The notes beneath the pieces are model-generated. The model was not told the origin of the DNA. It ran no database searches and saw only the letters and a list, made by a program, of their open reading frames with translations. The position numbers and the translations under genes were made by a program. A stretch of DNA of 23,189 bases, taken from DASXAQ01 sp036406615. Its GTDB lineage: Bacteria; Actinomycetota; UBA4738. Location of the stretch: the NCBI GenBank assembly GCA_036406615.1, contig DASXAQ010000037.1, positions 1 through 23,189 of the forward strand, in the 5' to 3' direction. Position 1 is the first letter of the stretch, and every line of letters begins with the position of its first letter. Of the stretch, positions 1 to 6,833 are shown one piece after another.

Positions 1-194
1 CCCGCCACGAGATCGGCGACCTCCTCCGGGCTCGAGGAACGACGAGCCGCGAATCGGATGAGCGCCCTCACGTGCCGCCGGTAGAAGCTCTCCAACGCGA
101 GCGGGTCGTGCGCGATCCGAGAGAAGTCGCGGTCTTCGGACTCATCCACGCCTCGTATTGGCTGGAGAGACGCCGACCGCAACATCCCCGCCAT
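1..194 (-). CDS. ECF-type RNA polymerase sigma factor, N-terminal part (cut by window edge)
   Basis: About 64 residues are present before the gene leaves the window. The reading runs through DPLALESFYRRHV, then ALIRFAARR and SSPEEVADLV, which is the pattern of sigma-70 region 2 in ECF factors (a helix with FYRRH, then D-x-x-D/E-A-x-D-L-x). ECF factors direct RNA polymerase to a stress or envelope regulon. I chose ATG at 194 because a TACAGT hexamer lies exactly six bases upstream, the spacing seen at four other genes here. ATG at 185 and GTG at 149 are in-frame alternatives without a convincing ribosome site. The gene diverges from the halogenase-like gene. The family call rests only on the N-terminus; region 4 and any anti-sigma partner are outside the window. 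Confidence 0.72.
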   Translation of the reverse strand, partial: MAGMLRSASLQPIRGVDESEDRDFSRIAHDPLALESFYRRHVRALIRFAARRSSSPEEVADLVA

Positions 195-200
195 CCCCGG

Positions 201-206
201 ACTGTA
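201..206 (-). promoter_or_regulatory. -10 box of the ECF sigma factor gene, leaderless type
   Basis: TACAGT on the minus strand is followed by six bases and then ATG (194). A TTGGCG hexamer 16 bases upstream is a fair -35 match. This spacing puts transcription start at or next to the A of the start codon, so the mRNA would have no leader. Confidence 0.5.
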
Positions 207-286
207 CTCAAGCCCGGCGCTGCGCCAATCGGACGATGAAAGGGAATCCTGGTACACAAGAGGTCCGCATTGCCCGCGGCGGGCCC

Positions 287-295
287 AAGGGAGGG
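287..295 (+). promoter_or_regulatory. Shine-Dalgarno site deciding the GTG start at 302
   Basis: AAGGGAGGG lies six bases before GTG 302. It argues for this start over ATG 233 and the longer in-frame extension. Confidence 0.6.
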
Positions 296-301
296 ATCTC
301 C

Positions 302-1726
302 GTGCTCAAGGAGTACGACGCAGATGTGATCATCATTGGGGGCGGGCCGTCCGGCTCAGCCCTCGGCACGTTCCTGGCCCGGGATGGGTTGAAGGTCCTG
401 CTGATCGAGAAGGACATCCACCCCAGGGATCACGTCGGCGAGTCGCTGACGCCGTCCGTGAACATCGTGCTCGACAAGCTCGGCGTGATCGACAAGATCA
501 ACGATGCCGGGTTCATCCGAAAGCCCGGGACAGCGTGGACCAGCCCGCGGGCGAAGCTCGGGACCCTGCTCAAGGTGCCGCTGTTCGAGTTTTCCATCGA
601 CGTTCCCCAGCCCTGGACGTGGCAGGTCGAACGGGACGAGTTCGACGCCATCCTGCTCCGACACGCTCATGAGAACGGCGTCAAGGTCCTGCAGGGCGTC
701 AAGGTGACCCAGGTGCTGTTCGAGGGCGAGAAAGCCGTCGGCGTGCGCGCCCAGGTGATCGACGGGTTCGAAAGAGACCTCCGGGCGAAGCTCGTCGTGG
801 ACGCCACCGGCCGGCGCGCCTTGATGGCCAGTCAGCTTTCGATGAAGCGCAAAGACCCCGAGTTCAACCAGTACGCGATCTACTCATGGTTCCGAGGGGT
901 GGAGCCCGAGCCGCCGGAGCTCAAGGGCTACGGCTTCTTCTACTTCGTCGGGCTCGATCGGGCGTGGGGCTGGCACTTCCCATTCCGCAATGGCCTGTGC
1001 TCCATCGGCGTCGTCACCGACAAGCAGGACTTCCAGAAGTCCGGCAAGACGCACGACCAGTTCTTCGCATCGCTCATCAACCGCAACCGGACGTTCCGGT
1101 TCGTGATGCGCAACGCGGAGCGCGTCCGGCCCTGGTGGATCGAGGGCGACTACTCCTACAAGGTGAGCAGGTTCTACGGCGACGGCTGGATGCTCGTGGG
1201 CGACTCGTTGCGGTTCGTGGACCCGATCTTCTCGAGCGGCGTCGACGTGGCGCTGTATTCGGCCGACTACGCGGCTCAGACCATCAAGAAGCTCTTCGAC
1301 GGCGGCAACCCGGATGCCATCCTCAAGGACTACGAACGCCAGGTCACCGACGGGATCGACGTCTGGTACGACCTCATCGATCAGTTCTACCGTCATCCTC
1401 ATGTCATCAGCCGCTACGTCTCCAGTCGCCGGTGGCGCGAGACGACGATTCGCACCCTCCAGGGCAACCCGTACTCGCCGGAGCATCAGCAGCGCGCGCG
1501 GGAGTTGATCGCGGCGATGAAGTCGACGAGCGAACTGGCATTGGCCGACCCGAGCAACCTGATGCGGCCGGGCGCCATCGACGAGGTCCTGTCCGGCCCG
1601 GACGCCATCTCGCTCGAGGAGGAGACCACGGAGTCCGTGCGCCTCGGCTACACGGGCCCGGGCCAGGTCGAGATCCGGGACTGGTGGTCCTCGGGCGACG
1701 ACCTGAAGCAGGTGGCGGAGGTCTGA
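302..1726 (+). CDS. FAD-dependent oxidoreductase, flavin-dependent halogenase-like
   Basis: A 474-residue soluble flavoprotein. The N-terminus has the FAD-binding Rossmann motif GGGPSGS (13-19). VGESLTPSV (45-53) matches the GESLxPS motif of CmlS/PltA-type halogenases. GFIRKPGTAW contains Lys74, placed like the lysine that carries hypohalous acid in PrnA and PltA. WGWHFP (222-227) closely matches the halogenase signature WxWxIP. GDSLRFVDPIFSSG (from 300) is the second FAD motif. Known members halogenate aromatic or carrier-bound substrates using reduced flavin; the related geranylgeranyl-reductase group shares the fold but usually not WxWxIP. The start is GTG 302, preceded by AAGGGAGGG with six bases spacing; reading further upstream gives an unconserved extension. 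No flavin reductase, carrier protein or biosynthetic cluster is nearby, so the substrate is unknown. Confidence 0.8.
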   Translation: MLKEYDADVIIIGGGPSGSALGTFLARDGLKVLLIEKDIHPRDHVGESLTPSVNIVLDKLGVIDKINDAGFIRKPGTAWTSPRAKLGTLLKVPLFEFSIDVPQPWTWQVERDEFDAILLRHAHENGVKVLQGVKVTQVLFEGEKAVGVRAQVIDGFERDLRAKLVVDATGRRALMASQLSMKRKDPEFNQYAIYSWFRGVEPEPPELKGYGFFYFVGLDRAWGWHFPFRNGLCSIGVVTDKQDFQKSGKTHDQFFASLINRNRTFRFVMRNAERVRPWWIEGDYSYKVSRFYGDGWMLVGDSLRFVDPIFSSGVDVALYSADYAAQTIKKLFDGGNPDAILKDYERQVTDGIDVWYDLIDQFYRHPHVISRYVSSRRWRETTIRTLQGNPYSPEHQQRARELIAAMKSTSELALADPSNLMRPGAIDEVLSGPDAISLEEETTESVRLGYTGPGQVEIRDWWSSGDDLKQVAEV

Positions 1727-1789
1727 GAGGGCTGACCCACCCCCCCGCTGCGACAATCCCGCCAGTGATCACGACAGGAGCGTGGACAG

Positions 1790-1993
1790 ATGCCGGACGA
1801 ATACGATCCGCTTGACCCGGCCGAGCTCGACATCCTGCGAGCGAAGCTGGAGGCAGTCGCGGAGGCGATCGCCAAGAACGCGGACATCGCCGTCCTCCTG
1901 GAACTGATCCATCGGGGGGTCGTCAAGTCGTTGAGGGAGACCCAGCTCGCCCTCGAACGCGAGACCGGGATGCCGGACCCAGCCGAAGATTAG
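1790..1993 (+). CDS. Small acidic helical protein, function unknown
   Basis: A 67-residue protein that I do not recognise. It reads DPLDPAELDILRAKLEAV, then a long alanine/leucine-rich amphipathic stretch and an acidic tail (MPDPAED), so it is probably two or three helices. It has no Cys pairs, signal peptide or membrane segment. AGGAG at 1776-1780, nine bases before the ATG, supports a translated gene. It lies 63 bases downstream of the halogenase-like gene on the same strand and could be co-transcribed with it or use its own promoter. Downstream it converges on the SGNH hydrolase gene. Confidence 0.6.
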   Translation: MPDEYDPLDPAELDILRAKLEAVAEAIAKNADIAVLLELIHRGVVKSLRETQLALERETGMPDPAED

Positions 1994-2008
1994 GTTCGCG
2001 ACGCAGGC

Positions 2009-2023
2009 GGAGGTCTGGCCTCC
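2009..2023. terminator. Possible weak hairpin between convergent genes
   Basis: GGAGG and CCTCC flank a five-base loop, followed by a pyrimidine run TTCCCTC. It sits in the 35 bases between the convergent small gene (ends 1993) and the SGNH hydrolase gene (ends 2029). The stem is short, so it is only a candidate. Confidence 0.3.
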
Positions 2024-2028
2024 TTCCC

Positions 2029-2802
2029 TCACCCGGCTCCCGCTTGACGGAGCGCGCGAGCGAACGCCAGGCCGATCGCGAGATGACCGGCCGTACTCGG
2101 ATGAAGCCCGTCGGCGCTCACAAGCTCGGCCTCGCGGCCGCTGCGGCGAGCTGCGAGCCCGACCGCGTGCAGGTCCACGACGGTGGCGCCCTCGATGGAG
2201 GCTGCGTGGGCGATCGCCGCGTTGTACTCGTCGACGAGGCCATCGAGGGCGGCAGCGGAAAGGCGGCGAGTGGTGTCGCACCCGTCCGGCCCGGGAGCGA
2301 ACGGTTCGCAACCCACGAACCGGGGCAGCCGATCGAGCGGCGGCGTATTCGCAACGAGGATCGTGGGGTGCCCGTGCGCCCGGACCTCGGCCAGCAGGCT
2401 CGTGATCTCCCGCTCGTAGTCGCTCGGCTCGACACCGGCCAGGATGTCGTTGACGTTCAGCCACACGGTCACCACGTTCGGGTGCAGCGACTCCGCCTCG
2501 GGCACCTCTCGCTGGAGCGCCTCCTCCACGGTCGCCCCCGGGATCCCAAGGTTCACGAAGGTGGTCGCCCGCGGGAGTGCGGTGCGATAGAAGACCTGGG
2601 TCCATGCCTGCCTGACGGGATCCTGCGCGCCGAAGCCGAGCGTTTCGCTCGCTCCGATGGCGACGTAGGTCTCGGCCGGACCGGATGGACTCACCGAGGG
2701 GACCGCGGCGGCCCCCACGCTGCCGGCGGCGCTGCACGCGCTCAGCGTCGCGGCGGCCAGCGCGACACAGGCGAGCACGGCCGGTCGAAGAGGGCCGCGC
2801 AC
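2029..2802 (-). CDS. GDSL/SGNH-family esterase-like lipoprotein
   Basis: A 257-residue secreted protein. The N-terminus is a lipoprotein signal peptide with lipobox LSAC, lipidated Cys23. The SGNH blocks are visible: IGASETLGFG with the nucleophile Ser52 (block I, GAS in place of GDS), NLGIPGATV (block II), WLNVNDI with Asn118 (block III, replacing GxND), and SADGLHPSTAGH with Asp231 and His234 (block V). Such enzymes hydrolyse esters of lipids, acyl or acetylated sugars outside the cell. The start is GTG 2802, two bases after the stop of the ABC permease, so the three genes 4789-2029 form one operon. Pairing with an ABC transporter suggests a role at the envelope, perhaps removing acyl groups from the exported molecule; that is inference. 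Confidence 0.85.
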   Translation of the reverse strand: MRGPLRPAVLACVALAAATLSACSAAGSVGAAAVPSVSPSGPAETYVAIGASETLGFGAQDPVRQAWTQVFYRTALPRATTFVNLGIPGATVEEALQREVPEAESLHPNVVTVWLNVNDILAGVEPSDYEREITSLLAEVRAHGHPTILVANTPPLDRLPRFVGCEPFAPGPDGCDTTRRLSAAALDGLVDEYNAAIAHAASIEGATVVDLHAVGLAARRSGREAELVSADGLHPSTAGHLAIGLAFARALRQAGAG

Positions 2803-2804
2803 TC

Positions 2805-4106
2805 TCAGAGGCTCCCGATGGCATCGCGAGCCGGCAGCCGAGCGGCCCGGAGCGCCGGGACGGCGCCGGCCACCATCGCCAGCACGGTCGCGCCAACGGC
2901 CGACCCGACCACGGCGGCGAGTGGGGCGACGGGACGAACCCCAACCAGCCCCTGCGATTCCAGGTACGAGTTCACGACGGCCGCCACCAGCCGCGCAACG
3001 GCCCATCCGATGGCCGCCCCAACGAAGCCGCCGATCACGCCCTGCACGAACGCCTCGAACAGGAAGATGCTCAGGACGTCCCGGTCGCGCGCCCCGATCG
3101 CCTTCAGCACACCGATCTCGCGGCGGCGCTCGCGGACGGCTCCCAGCATGGCGCTCGACACGCCGATCGCCGCGATCCCGAGCGCGATCAAACCGATGGA
3201 TGACAGCACGATCACGACCACGTGCAGATAGCGCTGGACGGTCGTGATCAGGCTCTGTGGCGCCGACGTGGAGAAGCCCAGCCGGCTGATCGACTCCACC
3301 AGCGCCGGCACGCGGTCGAGCGTCTGCGCCTCGACGAGGAACGCCGCGTACGGCGGCGAAGCGAACCGGCCGGTTGGGTCCGGCGCCGAGTTCGTGAACC
3401 GGTGCGCCGCAAGCACCATCCCGGCCGGCCCCAGGAGATCGCCCTGGCCGGCTTCCTGGGCGACGACGCCCACGACGGTGGCCCGGGTCCACCGGCCCCA
3501 GATGTCGTCGGCGTCGGTGCCGACGAACCTGGGGGCCGCGAGCTCCAGCTGGGTCCCGAGGACCCGCGCCGGTTGATTGGGATTCACCCCCGCGCGCTCG
3601 AGATAGTCGCGGGTCACCGCCACCTCGGTCATGGAGGATGGAGACGGGAGCCTCCCCGCGATCACGCTCAGCGGGAACAATCCGGGGTTCGCCACATCGA
3701 TACCGACGATGCCCGCGATGAACGGCCGCGGCCCATGGTCCGAGGGATCGGAGATCGGAGTCGAAGCGTCCGGCCCGCCGCCGGTCGCCGCCACGTACGT
3801 GGGAGGGTTCGGCGGCGTGACGACCTCTCGCGCGACCACGACGGGAGAGACCGAGCGGACGCCCGGGAGCGCGGTGATGCGCTGGAGCGCGTTCGAATCG
3901 AGGTCTGTCCCCTCGACCCGGATCGTCGCAAGCGGCCCGCCTCTGGTCAGCTGCCCGATGACTCGCGTCTTCGCGGTCGCGGCGATCACCAACAACGACG
4001 TGAGCAGCGCAGCGGCCATCGCCACGCCCACGATCGTCAGGATGCAACGGCCGAGCTGCCTGGTCACGTCGCGTACCGCCAGCCCGATGGCGTCGCGGAA
4101 CCTCAT
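2805..4106 (-). CDS. ABC transporter permease, FtsX/MacB family
   Basis: A 433-residue membrane protein with the MacB/LolC layout: one N-terminal membrane helix (about 22-43, CILTIVGVAMAAALLTSLLVI), a large extracytoplasmic domain (about 45-300), then three C-terminal helices starting near VVVIVLSSIGLIALGIAAIGV. The FtsX-domain phrase RRREIGVLKAIGARDRDVLSIFL is clear; this loop contacts the ATPase. These transporters do not move solutes through a channel but work on envelope lipids, lipoproteins or peptides. The start ATG 4106 overlaps the ATPase stop as ATGA. Reading further upstream gives a longer shadow start inside the ATPase gene, which I rejected. Confidence 0.88.
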   Translation of the reverse strand: MRFRDAIGLAVRDVTRQLGRCILTIVGVAMAAALLTSLLVIAATAKTRVIGQLTRGGPLATIRVEGTDLDSNALQRITALPGVRSVSPVVVAREVVTPPNPPTYVAATGGGPDASTPISDPSDHGPRPFIAGIVGIDVANPGLFPLSVIAGRLPSPSSMTEVAVTRDYLERAGVNPNQPARVLGTQLELAAPRFVGTDADDIWGRWTRATVVGVVAQEAGQGDLLGPAGMVLAAHRFTNSAPDPTGRFASPPYAAFLVEAQTLDRVPALVESISRLGFSTSAPQSLITTVQRYLHVVVIVLSSIGLIALGIAAIGVSSAMLGAVRERRREIGVLKAIGARDRDVLSIFLFEAFVQGVIGGFVGAAIGWAVARLVAAVVNSYLESQGLVGVRPVAPLAAVVGSAVGATVLAMVAGAVPALRAARLPARDAIGSL

Positions 4107-4789
4107 TCGCCGACCACCCTCCCGTCCGCCAGCCGCAGTCGCTGGCCGGCACGCCGCGTCAGCGAGCGGTTGTGCGTCACCACGAGCAGCGTGCACCCCG
4201 ATCCCTCGTGCACCGTCTCGAGGAGCCGGATCACCAGATCGGCCGAGGTGGGGTCCAGGTTGCCCGTCGGCTCGTCCGCCAACAGGAGACGCGGCCCATT
4301 GGCCAGCGCCCGAGCGATCGCGACGCGCTGGCGTTCGCCGCCGGACAGCTGCACCGGACGGTGTGAGCCCCGGTCGCCCAGTCCGACCTCGTCGAGAAGC
4401 TCCGCCGCGCGGGCCCGGCGCGACGCCGGAGCCACACCCGCAAGCGCGTTCGCGAGCTCCACGTTCTCGGCGGCGGTCAGGGGATCGAGCAGCCCGAAGT
4501 GCTGGAACACGAAGCCGACGGTCGATCGCCGGTACTCAGCGAGCCCGTCGCCGCTCAACTCCGCCAGGTCCGCCGCGCCCACACGGACCGTCCCCGCCTG
4601 AACCCGGTCGAGGCCGCCGAGCAGGGCGAGCAACGTGCTCTTCCCGGAACCCGACGGACCGGTCAGGGCACAGTAACCGCCCGGAGGGATCTCGAGGGAG
4701 CACTCGTTCAGCACGACCAGTGCTCCGGCCGGTGAGCGATAGGAGTGCCGGAGTCCCTCGACCGACACTCCGACTCCGGGGTCCACCAT
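4103..4789 (-). CDS. ABC transporter ATP-binding protein, LolD/MacB type
   Basis: A 228-residue ATPase with all core motifs: Walker A GPSGSGKST (44-52), Q-loop FVFQHFGLL (around 94-102), signature LSGGERQ (148-154), Walker B LLLADEPT (168-175) and the switch histidine in VVTHN. The length and the phrases GGLDRVQAG and ADEPTGNLD are typical of the LolD/FtsE/MacB class, agreeing with the partner permease. It is the first gene of the operon and is separated from the kinase gene by 65 bases that hold an 11-base-period direct repeat. No strong Shine-Dalgarno sequence precedes ATG 4789; a GATGAT hexamer five bases upstream may be the -10 of a leaderless message. Confidence 0.9.
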   Translation of the reverse strand: MVDPGVGVSVEGLRHSYRSPAGALVVLNECSLEIPPGGYCALTGPSGSGKSTLLALLGGLDRVQAGTVRVGAADLAELSGDGLAEYRRSTVGFVFQHFGLLDPLTAAENVELANALAGVAPASRRARAAELLDEVGLGDRGSHRPVQLSGGERQRVAIARALANGPRLLLADEPTGNLDPTSADLVIRLLETVHEGSGCTLLVVTHNRSLTRRAGQRLRLADGRVVGE

Positions 4790-4835
4790 GAACCATCATC
4801 GCGAACCGTTGGCGAAAAGGTGATGGGGCCGGGCG

Positions 4836-4854
4836 CCGTAAGGAATCCGTAAGG
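4836..4854 (-). promoter_or_regulatory. Direct repeat, likely binding site of the adjacent OmpR-type regulator
   Basis: CCGTAAGG occurs twice (4836-4843 and 4847-4854) with AAT between, a period of 11 bases, about one helical turn. On the transcribed strand it reads CCTTACGG twice, 47-65 bases upstream of the ABC ATPase start. OmpR/PhoB-family dimers bind head-to-tail at such repeats next to the -35 region. The kinase stop codon begins right beside it, so the repeat fills the operon gap. Confidence 0.65.
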
Positions 4855-6072
4855 CTAGGCGTCCACGGTCTCCATCGGAAGGCGGACGACGAACCGGCAG
4901 CCTCGCCCCACGTTGCTGACGGTGACGGCACCGTGATGTGCCTCCACGATGCCGCGGACGATGGCCAGCCCGAGCCCACCTCGAATGTCCTCGCTCGGCG
5001 TGCGGGCGGCCGCGCCCTGGAATGCCAGATCGAAGACACGATCCAGATCCTGGTCGGGGATCCCGCCGCATTGGTCCGCGACGGCCACGTACGCGGTCTG
5101 TGCCTCCACCCCCGTCTCCACGCGCACCCTCCCATCGCTGGGCGTATGCCGGATGGCGTTGTGAAGCAGGTTGCGAAGGACCCGCGTCATGTCGCCGGGC
5201 GACAGGGACACGGGAGGCGACTCGCCGTGGACGCGCCCCTCCAACTTGACGCCTTTCGCGCTCGCGAAGCCCGAGCTGGTGGCGATGGCATCGGAGACCA
5301 ACTCGGCGAGGCAGGCCTCCTCCAGGTGCAGCTTGAAGGCGTCGGATTGGATCACCGACAACTCGAAGAGGTCGTCGACGAGGCCGGCGAGGCGGTCGGC
5401 CTCGCAGCGCAGGTTGGCGTAGTACGAGACGACGGTGGCCGGATCGGAGACCACGCCGTCCTCGAGCGCCTCCGCCATGGCTCGAATCCCGGCCAGGGGC
5501 GTTCGAAGGTCGTGCGAGACCCAGGCGACCAGCTCACGCCGGGACGTCTCGAGCGCCCGCTCCTTTCGATGGGCCTCGTCGAGACGCGCGGACATGGCTT
5601 GCAACTCGGCAGCGAGCGCCGCGAACTCCGCCGGCGAGGGGGCGGGCGCGGACGAAGCGCTCTCGCCGTCCCCGATCCTTCGGGTGAGCTCCGTCAACGA
5701 GCGGCCGGCATCCTGGACCCGGCGGCCCAGGATCATGGCGCCCAGCAGGCCCACCGTCCCGGCAGCGGCAAGGATCAGCATGAGCATGACCAGGTCGTGC
5801 CCGGAAAGGAACATGGCGGCGGCCGAGGCGGCCGACCCGGCCGCGGTCGCCACGACGACCGTCGTCGCGACCCACGTGACCTGAGCCATGATCGACCGGC
5901 GCCGCAGTCCGTACAGGACGGCGGAGCCCAGGGCGAACACGGCGATGGCGGTCCCTGCCGCGATCCCGACGATCTCGGCCTCGTCCTTCAGGTTCATTCC
6001 CGCCACCCACGAAAGGGCGACGACGGTGGCGGTGCCCACCGCTAGGACGATCCACATCGCGCGAGTCCTCAT
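4855..6072 (-). CDS. Two-component sensor histidine kinase
   Basis: A 405-residue membrane kinase. Four hydrophobic segments (about 6-26, 33-54, 63-88, 93-115) have very short loops, so there is little extracellular sensor domain; it may sense the membrane or a partner protein. A linker follows, then the HisKA helix LVAWVSHDLRTPLAGI with phospho-acceptor His187, N box LRNLLHNAIRHT (Asn305), G1 box ADQCGGI (Asp333; the usual DxGxG is DQCGG) and G2 GGLGLAI (365-371). ATG 6072 overlaps the regulator stop as ATGA, so kinase and regulator are translationally coupled. Minimal-sensor kinases beside MacB-like ABC genes are often linked to envelope-stress or peptide response; here that is inference. 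Confidence 0.88.
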   Translation of the reverse strand: MRTRAMWIVLAVGTATVVALSWVAGMNLKDEAEIVGIAAGTAIAVFALGSAVLYGLRRRSIMAQVTWVATTVVVATAAGSAASAAAMFLSGHDLVMLMLILAAAGTVGLLGAMILGRRVQDAGRSLTELTRRIGDGESASSAPAPSPAEFAALAAELQAMSARLDEAHRKERALETSRRELVAWVSHDLRTPLAGIRAMAEALEDGVVSDPATVVSYYANLRCEADRLAGLVDDLFELSVIQSDAFKLHLEEACLAELVSDAIATSSGFASAKGVKLEGRVHGESPPVSLSPGDMTRVLRNLLHNAIRHTPSDGRVRVETGVEAQTAYVAVADQCGGIPDQDLDRVFDLAFQGAAARTPSEDIRGGLGLAIVRGIVEAHHGAVTVSNVGRGCRFVVRLPMETVDA

Positions 6073-6833
6073 GGCTCGAACCGGTACCCGACGCCCCACA
6101 CCGTCTTGATGTGCAGCGGCGCGGCCGGGTCCGGCTCCACCTTCTCCCGCAACCTCCGCACGTGCACCGTCACCGTCGACAGGTCTCCGAACGTGTAGCC
6201 CCAGACGCGATCGAGCAATTCCTCCCGCCGGAACACGATCCGTGGATTGGTCATCAGGAAGGTCAGCAGATCGAACTCCCGGACGGTGAGCGACGCGAGC
6301 CGGCCGTCGACGCGCGCCTCCCGGGCGGCGACGTCGACTTCGATGGCACCGGCTCTTAGCATCTTCGAGCCCTGGTGGAACGCCGGCGGACCGCCCCGGG
6401 ATCGGCGAAGCACCGAGTTCACCCTGGCGATGAGCTCGCGCGGCGAAAACGGCTTCGAGACGTAGTCGTCGGCCCCCAGCTCCAATCCGGCAACGCGGTC
6501 GGCCTCCGCCCCGCGGGCGGTCAACATGATGACCGGCACGGGAGCGGACTCGCGAACGAGCCGGAACACCTCCAGACCGTCGAGTCCCGGCAGCATGAGA
6601 TCGAGGATCATGAGGTCGGGCGGTGCCGCGAGCGCCAGCTCGACCGCGGATTGTCCGTCCATGGCGCGATCCACCGCGAAGCCTTCGTGCTCGAGATACC
6701 TCTCGACCACGTCGGCGACGGTACGGTCGTCCTCGACGATCAGCACGCGATTCTCCACGGCCAGCTCATCGTAGGCGGCCTCGCGGTGAACGACCGGCGG
6801 GTCTGCGTCGAACGGGGGCGGGTCTTCGGTCAC
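6069..6833 (-). CDS. OmpR/PhoB-family response regulator
   Basis: A 254-residue regulator. After about 27 extra N-terminal residues comes the receiver domain: acidic pair Asp35/Asp36 in VEDD, phospho-acceptor Asp78 in LMILDLMLPGLDG, Thr105 in MLTARG, Lys127 in VSKPFSPREL. The C-terminal winged helix is recognised by LTVREFDLLTFLM, the recognition helix STVTVHVRRLREKVEPDP and the final hairpin IKTVWGVGYRFEP. The start is GTG 6833, overlapping the GT-C gene stop as GTGA, with TGAGGA about eight bases upstream. It is encoded with its kinase and probably binds the direct repeat at 4836-4854. Confidence 0.92.
   Translation of the reverse strand: MTEDPPPFDADPPVVHREAAYDELAVENRVLIVEDDRTVADVVERYLEHEGFAVDRAMDGQSAVELALAAPPDLMILDLMLPGLDGLEVFRLVRESAPVPVIMLTARGAEADRVAGLELGADDYVSKPFSPRELIARVNSVLRRSRGGPPAFHQGSKMLRAGAIEVDVAAREARVDGRLASLTVREFDLLTFLMTNPRIVFRREELLDRVWGYTFGDLSTVTVHVRRLREKVEPDPAAPLHIKTVWGVGYRFEP

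Noticed and set aside
260..290. A short GCCCGC/GCGGGC inverted repeat upstream of the halogenase ribosome site.
   Set aside because: The one-base loop leaves a very short usable stem, and such GC repeats are expected by chance here.
884..1756. A 290-codon minus-strand open frame inside the halogenase-like gene.
   Set aside because: No domain, low-complexity composition and exact opposition to a conserved flavoprotein.
2029..4152. A 707-codon minus-strand open frame covering the SGNH gene and most of the permease gene.
   Set aside because: Only the C-terminal 257 residues (from GTG 2802) look like a protein. The rest is an arginine-rich shadow of the FtsX-like permease in another frame.
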